A stretch of DNA of 64,000 nt, taken from assembly GCA_003971905.1 (NCBI GenBank), contig RSEE01000024.1, positions 372,001-436,000 on the forward strand, read 5' to 3'. This DNA is from Moniliella sp. 'wahieum'. Lineage: Eukaryota > Basidiomycota > Moniliellomycetes > Moniliellales > Moniliellaceae. The notes beneath the pieces were generated by a model. The model was not told where the DNA came from and ran no database searches. It was given only the letters and a program-made list of their open reading frames with translations. This document shows positions 34,334-45,728 of the stretch, piece after piece. Every line of letters starts with the position of its first letter. Position 1 is the stretch's first letter. The translations under genes and the position numbers were made by a program.

Positions 34334-34812
34334 CGCGGTCGGGAGAACGGGGGATGTGGAAGCCAGGCGCAAGGCGGGGCCCCGCACAGTACTGCAGTAC
34401 TTTGTATTTGTGGGGGTGCGCGGGCGGGGGGTTAGGTAAGCTAAGCGCCAGATCCATGGCTAGGCGCTAGCAGAACATGCTGCACTTGGGGTAACATGTA
34501 CAGTAGTAGCAGCGTAGAAGCACACTCCCAAGTCGGCGCAGCCGCGGCCGTCTCGGACAATAATAAAAAGGCCTCCCGCCCACCGGGCACCGACGACCGC
34601 CCTGGAATGAATGTATGGCTGACGGGCCCCTGGCCACTCAACACTCAACCGCCACGCCCACATCGATCAGCGCACACAGCGTCTGGTAGACAACAACCAC
34701 GCGGGGACCAAGGTGTGCGACGTGCGTTATTACCTCCGCCTGGTGGGCGCGATGGCAGGCAAGCTTTTTGCCTGCGAAGTCCCCACACGATGGCCCAAAC
34801 GAATGGGGCGGG

Positions 34813-34840
34813 TGATGCATGATGCATGATGCATGATGCG
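34813..34840 (+). repeat. Heptamer array TGA-TGCA, three to four units
   Basis: TGA-TGCA-TGA-TGCA-TGA-TGCA-TGA-TGCG. Perfect 7-bp spacing with the palindromic core TGCA. Confidence 0.88.
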
Positions 34841-35157
34841 GCGTGCTATATCGCCGAAAGAAGCGCTTCCTGGCCACGTGACCCACAGTGGCCCGCGGGA
34901 GGTGATGCATGTGATGCCTGAGGCGGCCAGGCGCAGGGGCAGTGTCATGCATGCTTCCGGCTCGCGCATTGGCAGTTGCTGACTAATGCGCGGCCATGAC
35001 ACTGCCCGCGTGGGAGGGCAGCTGACATCATCGGGTTAGGGGGGTTGAAGCTGAAGCGCTGAAGCTTTGAAGCTGGAGCATGACTGGTGACCGGTGACGG
35101 TGACTGCGGCTGGGGAGGCTGACCCGGCCTGGGGGGGGCCGGGTGCCGGTGGCCCCG

Positions 35158-35222
35158 TGCAGGCCAGTGCAGGCTAGTGCAGGCTAGTGCAGGCTAGTGC
35201 AGGCTAGTGCAGGCCAGTGCTG
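35158..35222 (+). repeat. 12-bp tandem repeat
   Basis: The unit AGTGCAGGCTAG is repeated about five times, with CCAG variants at both ends, about 340 bp upstream of the carrier start. Confidence 0.9.
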
Positions 35223-35557
35223 GCCATGCGCCGGAATCCACCCAAGCCAATCCCGCCCAGCCCGGCGGACATGCGACGCAGACACCGGCCGCACACCACA
35301 CCACCCGCAAAAAAAGTAGTGTGGGGCGTCTTCCTGTGCTCTGCCCAACCACCCTCCTGTGTCTCTCTTTCTCTCCCGCCCCGCCGCCCACTCCCTCTCC
35401 ATCTCCATCGCCTCCTCCATCGCCATCTCCATCGCCATCTTCATCGCCATCTCCCCGCATCCACCGCCACCCCCGCACCCCCCACCACCCCCCCACCCCC
35501 CCCCTCCGCCATGGCAGCCCCACCCCGCCTTCCTCGCCGGGGCGTCTGCCGTCGGAC

Positions 35558-37026
35558 ATGCACCCCCCCGCCCTGTGCGAGACCGACCAGGCATCCATGG
35601 CGCCCGAGGCAGTGCAGGACATCGAGGCCGAGCTCCACCACCTCCACCCCCACCCCCCACCGCGCGCTACGGGCCAGGAGGGCAGCCTGCGCAGCTCCTT
35701 CGACCGTCTCCAGTCCCTGCTGTCTGTTGATCGCGCCCGAGAGGACAAGACCTCCCTCTCCTATGTCCTCCGTTCCGGCCTCGCCGGTGGAATTGCCGGC
35801 TGTGCGGCCAAGACGAGTGTCGCGCCCCTGGACCGAATCAAGATTCTGTTCCAAGCGCGCAACCCCGAGTTTGCGGCGTACGCCGGCCACCTGACCGGCG
35901 TGCTGTACGCCGCGCGCGACATTGTGCGGCACCAAGGTCCCGGCGCCTTGTTCCAAGGACATAGCGCCACCTTGCTCCGCATCTTCCCCTATGCTGCCAT
36001 CAAGTACATGGCCTATGACAAGCTCCACTTCCTCCTCATGCCCACCAAGGACAAGGAGACGTCGGCGCGTCTGTTTCTCGCTGGTTCTTCCCTGGTGTGC
36101 TCTCTGTCTTTTGCACCTATCCCCTTGAGCCATCCGTGTTCGTCTCGCATTCGAAACGAAGCGCCACCAGCGCCGTGGCGACCTGCTCCGCATCATCCGC
36201 ACCATCTACACCGAAGGCTCTACCGCCGCCCCCTTCTCCAGCGACGTACGAAAACGCGGAGCCGCGCGCCAGCCCACCACGTGCGCATACCCCCTGTTGA
36301 GCCTGCCCCGCTCCCCCCCCACAACCACAACCACAACCACGCATGGCCTTCTCAGCTGCCACCACTACCACATTCCAAAGCGCCGTCGTCAACACTTCTT
36401 CCCGCTTCGGCTCGCCCCCAGCGGCACCACCTGCGTCCCATCCCACCCCCGCCGTCGCCCAGTCATCGCCTCCTCACCCACTTCCCCCTCCTCAAGTTTT
36501 ACCGTGGCTTTAGCGTGACAGTAATGGGCATGATTCCCTATGCTGGCACTGCCTTCCTCGTATTTGGTCGGACCAAGAACACACGCCTACTTTGCACCTG
36601 AGAACCGGCGCTGGATCCAGCCGAGCAAAACGGTGCAGGACCTAGCTGCAGGCGCGTCGCCGGTGCCATTTCCCAATCGGCTGCTTACCCTTTCGAAGTG
36701 ATTCGTCGCTGCCAGCAGATCGGCGGTAAGACCCGCCCCGATTCGCTCGTCGGCATTGGCGAGACGGCTCGATGGATTTATCGCACCTCCGGATTGCGCG
36801 GGTTCTATGTCGGACTGAGCATTGGACTGTTAAAGGTGATGCCCATGACGGCTGTGAGGTATGTCCCCCCCCCCCCCCTTTCCCCCCTTCCTACCCCGCC
36901 TTTCTACCTCCGCCCCTCTTGCTTGAAAGACGAAACGAAGACTCGGTACAAGGTGTGTGACTAACTCGCGTTTTGGCGCACAGCTTTTCCACTTGGCTCG
37001 CAATGAAGCGCCAGATGGGCATCTAA
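35558..37026 (+). CDS. LEU5: Mitochondrial carrier, Leu5/SLC25A16-like (coenzyme A import), frame broken
   Basis: Six-helix inner-membrane transporter; the Leu5 branch is linked to CoA accumulation in mitochondria. Three carrier repeats are recognisable: [20 protein letters not shown], then [20 protein letters not shown], then [36 protein letters not shown] and [14 protein letters not shown] close the protein. The last intron is 36859-36983 (donor GTATGT, acceptor CAG). The start [11 protein letters not shown] at 35558 is the best in-frame ATG. Single bases are missing near 36092 (before GVLSVFC), at about 36134 (GAGC-CATCC for GAGCTCATCC), near 36570-36600 and at 36655. Between repeats two and three lies a Thr/Pro-rich insert (about 36240-36490) that may be an unspliced intron with donor GTACGA. 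The substrate is inferred only from family likeness. Confidence 0.82.
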
Positions 37027-38029
37027 AACCCACCCCCTTTTTCTTCTGGTTGCATGCGCGAGCGCGGCGATGGGCCCGGCCGGTCCCTCGAACCCGGTCG
37101 ATGTCGGTGCGAGTGCGAGTGCGGGTACGACTCCCTCTAACCCCGTCAGAGTCGGATGTCCACCCGCTCGTTATCTATTTCTATTCCTCTGCGCCTTGGC
37201 GCCCTACGTCTCTCGTCTGCCACCAGCGCACCGCACCGAGTCTCCCAGGCTCCACTCGCTTCCGCTTCGTCGTCCCTCGGTCCTATACGCCAGCACTTGC
37301 CACTTGCCACTTGCCACTTGGCATTTCCGACCACGCCACCACACCACCGGGCTTACCCCTCCCCCCCCCGGTGCCACACCCCTGCGTTCCCCTCAACCCG
37401 CACCTTCTCCCTCCAGGCTTCACCAGGCTCACCAAGCAGCTGGCCTGTTTCTGGCGGCTAGGTCGCACCCCCGTTCGTTTTGCCCGGTACCCTGTGGGTC
37501 CGTTGTGCACGCTGACTCGACCGAGCTGGCGGGCCCTGCAGTGCAGGGAGGCCAAAGCGGACTACGTTCAGTACTCAGTTCATCCTCTTAATGTCAACAT
37601 CTGCCTGCTACGCCGTGCTGCGTGTCGCTCGCGCCGTACAGCGCCCACGACGTAGCGTCGGGCAACGCATGGGCGGCGAGGTGGCGTGGTGGCGTAGGGG
37701 TGGGGTGGGATGGGTGTATGCGCACCTACTACCTATTTGGGTGCAGCTCGAAATCCACCTAATCCTCTAATCCACTGCTTTGACTCTGATGTACCCCTGG
37801 CTAGTGCGCATGGTGCCTACGGTGCATCTGCCTCGCTCAGGGATGGTGCGATGCACACGTGGGCCGCCGACGCGGCAGAATCGGCGGGCTGGGTGGTAGG
37901 TGAGATCTCAGTGTGAGAACGCGGGCCGTGTGGCCGGGAACGGGAACAGGAACAGGGGGTGTTAGCGCGTAACGTGCAGAGTACTGATCGTACTAAAGGC
38001 AACGGCAAAGGCAAAAGCAAAGGCAACAG

Positions 38030-38166
38030 TGACTAGTGACTAGTGACTAGTGACTAGTGAAGAGACTAGTGGCAAGTGATGTCACGTGACATGTGACATG
38101 TGACATGCATGTGACAAAGGGTTATATGATCGAAGGAGGAATGATCGATGATCGATGATCGATGAT
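38030..38166 (+). repeat. Cluster of heptamer arrays (CTAG, CATG, TCGA cores)
   Basis: 38030-38061 reads TGA-CTAG four times and ends in TGA. 38087-38114 reads TGA-CATG three times. 38142-38166 reads TGA-TCGA three times and ends in TGA. Three arrays of the same orientation and period, each with a different palindromic core, lie within 140 bp. Confidence 0.92.
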
Positions 38167-38697
38167 CCCCCCAACCCCGGTGGGCAATTAAGCAGCCTAC
38201 CACGCGCCAATGAAACCTGGCCCTTCCATCCCCTCTCAGAATCTCCGATCTCAAGCTCAAGCTGCAAGTCGGTCGAGGCACTAGGCACTAGTCACTTCCC
38301 TCCCAACCCAGTGCCCACTACCAGGTCCCTCACACCTCACACCCCACCTAGGCCCACCCACGCGCCCCTTTTGCTCATCGGCCTCCCGCACCCACACACC
38401 ACTGTTCATCATTGTCGCTGCTGCGTCAAGAGCTTTCAGTTAGTATATACACTTGGTGAACGCCCTGACTGAGGGACGTCGTGGCCTTCCTCAGCCCTGA
38501 GCGTGAGCCTCAGGCCTCATCAGTCTATGCCACTCGCAATCCAGTATGCACACGCCCGCACGAGAGCCGAGTTTCTTCGCCCCAGCAGGTCGAAGAGAGG
38601 TATAGTGCATAGACGGTAGCCTCCTATCCGCGCACCCACAAGAGGGGAGGGGGTACAGAGGTGCAGAGAAGGTCTGAGGCTCAGATCTGATGGTCGA

Positions 38698-38726
38698 TGA
38701 TCGATGAAGCTTGAAGCTTGAAGCTT
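38698..38726 (+). repeat. In-phase switch array: TGA-TCGA to TGA-AGCT
   Basis: TGA-TCGA-TGA-AGCT-TGA-AGCT-TGA-AGCT. The core changes from TCGA to AGCT while TGA stays on the 7-bp grid. Confidence 0.9.
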
Positions 38727-40410
38727 ATCGGCTCCCGCCCCCCTGCCCAACACCCATGCACCAATGCAACAGGAGCCCAGGTGCTCTTCCAGTTCTTATG
38801 GGAGAGTGTATATATGTTGAACGTTGACATGTTGACACTTGAGCATGGCAAGCACGCACGATACAGCTGTGGTGCGTGAAATAACCGTAGTTTCTTGGTG
38901 AGTACGAAGTCAACAGTCTCTACTCAAAGCTAAGGGGCAGGGGATGGAGAGCGGAGGATGCACCCAACAGCCATCGACGATTGCATGATGCTTGAAGCTT
39001 TTGATGCCTGACGCGCTTGACGGTACGAACGGGCTCCCGGGCCCCTTTAAGCTTTATTCCTCTCGTTTGTTTTCCTCGATTGTTTTTCTCTTTCCCTGGC
39101 ATTAGTTACTAATGGTTAGTATAGCCACAATAGTCACTATAGGTACTAGTAACTATTCGTTACTCCCGCTGCTGCGCCCTACGGCCGCACGTATCCCAGT
39201 CCCCGCCTTCGGCCGGCTAAGGTGCGGAGTGTAGGATGCGCCCGATGCCCCACGTCGGCCAGCGCCCGAGACGGAGACGGGGGTCCGGTCAAGCCGGTCA
39301 AAAGCTTGAAAAAAAACTTTGGAAGGGCTTCCAAGTCAATACAGTGTGAGTGTGGTCAATAACCGTGCTTGGGCATGCTAGTATCTGAGGCGCATGAGAT
39401 CATGAGACCCTTCGACATCGTCCGCACGTCTCAGATGCTCATCAGGCCTGGTTATCCTGGATGTGCTCTCTCGGGCGTAGCGGGGCATAACTTGTAACAG
39501 AAGGCATGGCCCAGTGATGGTGCAGACGATGTATCGATGCTGGGTTGAGATGTGTATTGAGACAGAGTCGAGGGCCATCGACCATCCCAATACGATGCAT
39601 GAACCTCTTTGTCCAGATATAAAAACTGGAGCAGATGGAATAAGGCCTGAGGGCCGGGGGAGCGCGGGTTCCTGCACATCTTGGTTCCCCAATACAAGTA
39701 TCCTATAGAGAAGAGAAGATCCAACAGGTTGGGACTTTCCTCAGTGCATCAGCGCTTAGAGCCACTCACGGGGACGCATAATCGCCGCAGTGTGGGTATG
39801 TCATCAGCGCACTGAACGCATCTCATTAATCATTTGGTATTGCTGCGATCCCTACGGTGTGCAACATAAATGTGGCATGTGAGAGCAAATATGGAGTAGT
39901 AAACATTAGTAAATAGGGGACAAAACACTGATGCACGCTCCGCTCTTTTCCCTCCCTATGTTGTCCCATGGAGCATTCGACAGTGAAGTAGTACACACGT
40001 TGAAAAGGATTATTATAGACGAGAGATCGGAAATCCCTGAAGAGAGACGCACCATAGTCACCATTTTTGTGCATAAACAAACGGAAACACGTATACCACT
40101 GTGAGTCACTAGTGAGATGAACCACCACAGTCGCCACAGACTGCCTCTATGGACACGCTCTTGCTGCCGCCGCGCTGCCCATGACATCTTCCCCAGCAGC
40201 CCTGTTATATTTTTATGAAGGCCTATCAGAGTAAGCTGCATGACGTCGACGAACCGGTGGCTTCAGCGCGCTGTCGGGGCGAAAGAAGAGGAGCTAAATG
40301 CCGGGTACTGCGGGCTGGGCGGTTGGAGCTAAGTAGTACTTAGTACTATTGACGCTATTGACCACATTATTTAGCTGGTGCAGCATCAGATCGATCTAGC
40401 GATCGCGGCA

Positions 40411-40440
40411 TGATCCATGAGGCATGAGGCCTGAGGCTGA
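40411..40440 (+). repeat. Heptamer array TGA-GGCC with variants
   Basis: TGA-TCCA-TGA-GGCA-TGA-GGCC-TGA-GGC. The TGA spacing is regular, and the core is palindromic in one unit and near-palindromic in others. A GGCC array also occurs at 20001-20025. Confidence 0.7.
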
Positions 40441-40862
40441 GGCGTTTTCACTCGGCAGGGACATCAGGCGGGGTGGTGTGGATATATATATGTTGATTGT
40501 TGTTGGTCATTTGTCGAGTTTGGAGCGTGGGCTAGCTTGGCCCGTCTCGACTACGAGGTACGCCTCTCTGCTCGCTGTTACATGTTAGTATGGACTACGG
40601 CGCCTTCCTCTCACCAGGCGCATGCTCAACGAAGGGGCAATCAGAGAGGGGCGTAGCTTAGAAGGATGCAAGGTGTTTCGACTTCACTTCCTCTATGCTA
40701 GGTCACATCCCCAACCTAGGCAAGGCTGCCCCGATGCCGAGTGAGTTGGCGGGCGGCTGGGTTCGAGATGGCCAGAGAGGAACAGAGGATACTCAGTAAG
40801 CAGTAGGAGTTGGGGCGGACGCGTGGAACTGTACGTGTACTATCGTGCGCGGAGTTGCGAGA

Positions 40863-40885
40863 TGAAGCTTGAAGCTTGAAGCGAG
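40863..40885 (+). repeat. Heptamer array TGA-AGCT, two to three units
   Basis: TGA-AGCT-TGA-AGCT-TGA-AGCG, same design and orientation as 38698-38726. Confidence 0.85.
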
Positions 40886-41231
40886 AGATTAGTAGCTCCG
40901 CGGTCACATCGGAACGGTGTTAGGTGTTGACAAGGCGATCGATCGCTGCTTGAGGCAAGACGGGGGCTGAGAGGCTGGAATGGGGGCTGGCCGGGGCGGA
41001 GTGAGGATCGGGACGAGCCTGCCGTGTGTGATGCCTTGTCCCTGGCGGCAGGACCCCGGGTGTGGGCTACGGGGGAACACACAGGGTGCTGCCGCAGCCA
41101 AGGTTCCGTGCGCGCTCTCCCCGTGCCCCGGTGGCCTATACGTGGTCCCCGACGGCGAAAAGATGCAGAAGGATTGTTCGGCAATACATGCCGATATGGG
41201 AGGGTTACCGGACCCGACTTAAAACCGCCGG

Positions 41232-41256
41232 CCCCCCCCCCCCCCCCCCCCCCCCC
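41232..41256 (+). repeat. Poly-C run of about 25 nt upstream of the zinc-cluster gene
   Basis: Uninterrupted C run followed by CCCTCC repeats, about 370 bp before the ATG at 41627. The paralogue at the left edge also has a long sense-strand poly-C run near its 5' end. Run length is likely unreliable in the consensus. Confidence 0.85.
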
Positions 41257-41626
41257 TCCCCCTCCCCTCCCCCTCCCCCTCCTCTCCCTGTCGCCTATTC
41301 AGTGCCCCCTCCGTCGTTCGTGCGAACCACTTCCTTCTTTGTCTCGCCAACAGCCGGGGCTTCTCTTAGGATTAGACCATGACCATGACTATGCCGCTGC
41401 CCCACACCCTCGCACCGTTGCCCACCACGGGCCCTGCCCCCTCCCCCGCCACCCTGTACTACCGCTCCGCCGCTCCACCTCCACCTCCACCTCCAGCGCT
41501 TCTGTCCCTCTCTCTCCCGCCCATCTCACCCCCGACCTCTTCTTCGCCAACCAGCAGGTCAGGCACTTCGCTGAGCAAGAGTGATTCCACCCCTTCCTCC
41601 CTCCCCCCCCTGCCCCTGAACCTGGC

Positions 41627-44600
41627 ATGCATTCTGTCCGTCCGGGGCCTAGTAAGCCGCCGCCGCGCAAACGCAACCGTCTCGCCCTGAGCTGCACCCA
41701 CTGTCGGTACGTTTGCCCATCTGGCTTATATTGGTTGGACGGCGAGATAGACCAGGATAGAGAACTAACTTTTCTGTGCCGTGTGTGATGGACGAATACA
41801 ACAGCGACCGCAAGATCCGTTGCAGCCGGGAAATCCCATGCGAACAATGCATCAAGCGGGGTGACGAGGAATCGTGCCACGTCGAGCACTTTAAGCACCG
41901 TGCGGCAGAAGAGCGCGCCGAGCGCGAGCACAGCGAAACCGTCGCTGCCATTCGGGCACAAAGTGAACACCATCTTCTCGTGTTGCAAGAACGGATCGAT
42001 CAACTGGAGCAAGAACGGAACCTGCAGCAAGCCCATACCGAACGTCTCCAGGCGGCACTGCAGCAAGCCGAAACTGAAGCACATTCCCGTCGGTCCTCTT
42101 CGAACGTGCCTGCAACAACCGACTTGGCGCAGGAGTATGCTCGGGTCCAAGCGCATGTACAGGAGCTCCAAGGTCAGCTGGCTCAGCAAGAAGGACAAAG
42201 GGCTGAGACAGATGCAGATCGTTCACTTCCTTCGTCTGTACGCACGTACATGGCCACCGAGGCACCCGAAAGTGATCCAGATCCCCAGGCAGCGACGGAT
42301 GCAGAAAATGCCGTGGCAATGTTGGAGGGATTGGTCAATATGCCCTCTGCGCTGCCACCGGCTCCCAAAGGCCAAAGTCGCATGGCTGATCGAATGGCCG
42401 TCTCGCGCCTGGTACATGCCCACAACTCGGAACGAAGTCTTGCTGCTGCTCAAAGGCCCTTGGATCGACCGGGACCTACCCCTTTCCCCGACGTAGTCAT
42501 CCGGGTGCTTCGGGGCTGCCACAGAAGGGAATGGAACGGCCTTACCCACCCTTGTCCAATCCTGCCTTGGCTCAAGCCGGCATGGCCTCTGGCCCCGTCC
42601 TTCCAGCAATGGAGAGGCGAGACGAGACGTCGTCAGCCCACTCTGTGCACTCGTCCCAGTCGGCTCGTTCTACCCATTCTCCCAATTCGGCCCATTTGAC
42701 CGGTTCGAGTGCCGATACGCCCCCCACTGAAGTGGAGGAAGAATGGGAAGGCGAGGCGGACTTTACGGCGCACCTGGGCGCAAAGCACACGGGCCTGCTC
42801 AAAGTCTACAATGGATCGGAGACCAAGTTAGGATTCGGGGTGGGCTGGACCTTGGCGGCCACAGCAGAGAAGGGGGAGTTTGCCCAGATCCGTCAAACTT
42901 ACCTCGAAGCTGGGGAGGGCCTGGGCGATGGCAATGCGGAGCGCGAAGCGATCTTGCGTACCGTGCTACGTACTCTTCCCTCGCGCGAAGTGATGTACGA
43001 GTTGTTTGATTCGTACGAGCAGCGGGCCAACTTTATTCATACCCGCGCAGTACATGTCGGCCAGCTGAAACGGGAACTGGATACCTTGTTGGCCTGCCCT
43101 GACGAGGCGTCCAGGGCCCATGTGCTGAACGTGCTGGATCCCGGGTGGCTGGCACTACTTCTCATGCTGCTCGTGCTCGGACTCAAGTTTTACCCGTGCC
43201 CTGACGCTGAGAAGAACAACACACGGTTATCCCTCGGGCTTCTGAATGCGTCGTGCACAATGAACTGCTGGTACTCGAGCGCAAAGACAATTGTGGCCAT
43301 GCTCAATTACGGTGTGACCAATCCGACACTAGCCTTGATCCAGGCTATGCTGTGCATTGACCTCCATGGTGCCGAGGACGAATCGACAATGCAGTGGCTG
43401 CAAAAAGCAGCGCAGCATGGCGCTCGCGTGTTGGGCATTGACCGTCTCGGAGGACGTCCGAGTGTTCAAAGCGATGCCGACGCCGAGTCGGAGCAAGAGT
43501 TGATGCTGCGGTACGAAATGGGCAAACGGGTATGGTGGGCGCTCGTCTCGCGGGACTGGTACGCATCCCAAATCGCCGGCTTGCTCTACAACATTATCCC
43601 CAACCAATTCTCCACCCCCAAGCCAGGGAACTACAATGACGCTGACTTGGAACTTATGGTCGTGCCCCCCCCGCGGCCTGAGGGGGAATACACGATGCGT
43701 CCTATGCCCTAGCACGCGCTGCGCTCGGCAACACTATTCGCAAGCACACGGATTTGATCAACCGTCGAGCAGCCGAACTGGGAATCAATGCGTTCTTGGT
43801 CCGTTTACAGCCAGAAGACGTCAACTTGCTCGATGCGTCTTACCGCTCTTTGCTGGAGGTGGAGTTCCCCTTGTTCTACCGCATGAAGAACCCCACCACT
43901 CCCAGGCCGAGTGTGGAGATGGAACGGGCACTGCTGCACAACATTGTCTTTTCCCAGCTCTTGCGCCTCCATCGCTTCTCCCTCTCTTCGCGCGACGATC
44001 CCAGCAGCCCAGGCGTCGTCGGTGGACGAGATACATGTGTCCTCTTGGCGCGCAGTATGCTGAATGCCCTGGGTACCCTGCAACAGGGCATCACCGCCAT
44101 TGGTCGTCTATGGTGCTTGCGCGGTCACCTGTTCCAGGCCAGTGCAGTGTTGGTACTAGATCTGTGCCGACGCCCGCAACTCCCCTCTGACCGCGCCCAA
44201 ATCCGGAAACAAGTCATGACAGCCGTCATGGCGCTCCGGTTTGTGTTGCACTACAACCCACCTGTCAAACGCTCGTTGCGCATCCTACTGGGCCTCTTGG
44301 CAGAAGAAGATGCGCAGTGGACAAAGCGCATTTCTCTGTCCCGGGGGATCGAGCCTCTACCCCCACTTTCGGGGACACGGACTATGGTGACCCTCGCTTC
44401 GCGTATCAAGGACGTTATTTCCCAGCACCATTCTGCTGACCTCACCCCGGGCGAGATGGACGAGATGGAAAAAGCGGTGGCCCATGTTTCATCTACAGTT
44501 GCGGCCGACTTGGCTGACCCACCGTCCCCTGTCCCCACCATGCAGGAAAGCACCACAGCGGGGGGGTGGTTCACCCTCCCGTCCAACTTTGGCGCTGACG

Positions 44601-45100
44601 TAGCTGCCCTAGGGGGCGGGGGCAGCACGCAGATGCCGGTACCCTTTATGCCTGGGGGCATGAGCTCCATGGGAAGTTTACGTCCATCCACTACACTCCT
44701 GCCCCCGCTCACGGATGCGCCTGCAGCACTCGCACCTGTACCTCTTACTTGCTCTTCCTCGCCCTACGTCCGCTCTGCCACCCACACCCTCTTCCGTCCG
44801 GGACGGAATGGGACGGTGGTTAGTGATTACACCAACGTCTTGCCCGATCCGGCGCTCGTCGCACCTGGGGACGACTTTAATTTGGCGGCATACTTGTCGC
44901 AACATGCGCCTCCGAGGGATGATGGGGTGGAGAGTGCAGTGGGACCGTGTGGGGGAACGACCACCAGCCCGGACCAGTCTCTTCTCCAGCTCCCGTTGAC
45001 TGGGCCCTCCACGGTGGAAGAAAGTACGAGCGTAGATGCCTTTTTCCGCTGGGTGCTCGACCAAGGCGGGACTACGTGTTGGCCGCCAACTGTTGAGTAA
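41627..45100 (+). CDS. Zn2Cys6 transcription factor with fungal regulatory domain, frame broken
   Basis: Full-length paralogue of the left-edge gene. Exon 1 (41627-41706) encodes MHSVRPGPSKPPPRKRNRLALSCTHC; a 98-bp intron (41707-41804, donor GTACGT, acceptor CAG) splits the Arg codon exactly as in the paralogue. The finger CX2CX6CX5CX2CX8C is followed by a coiled coil rich in Gln/Glu (LQERIDQLEQERNLQQAHTERLQ), a linker and the middle homology region (EAILRTVLRTLPSREVMYELFDSYEQRANFIHT ... RVWWALVSRDWYAS ... RAALGNTIRKHTDL). The C terminus is Ser/Pro/Gly-rich with acidic patches and could activate. Two frame breaks, near 42400-42520 and at 43690-43700 (G5 run), each behave as one missing base. 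Length would be about 1120 aa. Regulated genes are unknown. Confidence 0.88.
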
Positions 45101-45728
45101 AACGGCCATCGCTTCACGTCCACGCATGCTCTGGTGCTTCTTGTATGTTTATATATGGCAGTCTTTGTGACGCTCTTTGACTATACACTGCGAATACGAT
45201 AATTATGGACTAGAATTCTGGTCTCTGATTGAACAGGAAGGAAGGGTGGGCGCTCGTATAGTCTCAGAATAGCCGCAGAATAGCCGTCATTGTTGGACTT
45301 TTGCAGCTGGTCCGTGAGAGGGAATGCGGAGGGTGGGAAAGGCATCTTAGTAGTAGCTGTATATCCATACCAGGCAGCAGGACAGGTTTTGAAGAAATGC
45401 AGGGACCACAGTAGGTCTTTTGCTGCATGCAATGTATGTGGTTACAACGTGGCATCATATCTCGCAACAGAGCGAGAGGGCCGCCACGGTTGAGTTGTGG
45501 TCGGGTGTGCGTCTTTCGATACAGATGGTGGGGTGGGGGCAACGGAACGTTTCGGTGGATTCTCCTGAAGCACACTATATATAGCCACAGCCCTTTCTGC
45601 AGTGCCAGTTAAGCCATGTTAAATGTTGGGGGATGAGAGAGAAGCATCCCAATAGCAAGACCGTGGATATTGTAGAGGTTTCTGACGTAGGGGTAAAAGC
45701 TATTCACAGAGAGCAGGGGATGGGTGGC
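45101..45728. other. Intergenic region between convergent genes
   Basis: 3' flanks of the zinc-cluster and SUR7 genes. It contains TATATATAG stretches and no gene. Confidence 0.5.

Larger units (their letters stand above)
34334..35557. other. Intergenic region between divergent eIF4B and carrier genes
   Basis: About 1.2 kb between divergent genes, so it contains both promoters. There is a TGA-TGCA heptamer array (34813-34840), a 12-bp tandem repeat (35158-35222) and CCATCG/CATCTC microsatellite-like leader sequence (35395-35460). No gene is seen. Confidence 0.5.
37027..41626. other. Second gene desert with dense heptamer arrays
   Basis: No gene is supported in 4.6 kb. The first 600 bp are C/T-rich with a CACTTGC heptamer run at about 37296-37322. 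Arrays with CTAG, CATG, TCGA, AGCT and GGCC cores follow (38030-38166, 38698-38726, 40411-40440, 40863-40885). A TATATATAT stretch lies near 40483. The end, 41232-41256, is an uninterrupted run of about 25 C just before the second zinc-cluster gene. Confidence 0.6.

Noticed and set aside
36245..36497. Secure intron in the carrier between TEGS and FYRGF
   Set aside because: Donor GTACGA and acceptor CTCAAG are weak and the stretch stays largely open as a Thr/Pro-rich insert, so I could not decide between intron and insert.
40755..40770. tRNA B-box-like GGGTTCGAGAT
   Set aside because: No pairing T stem, acceptor stem or anticodon arm around it.
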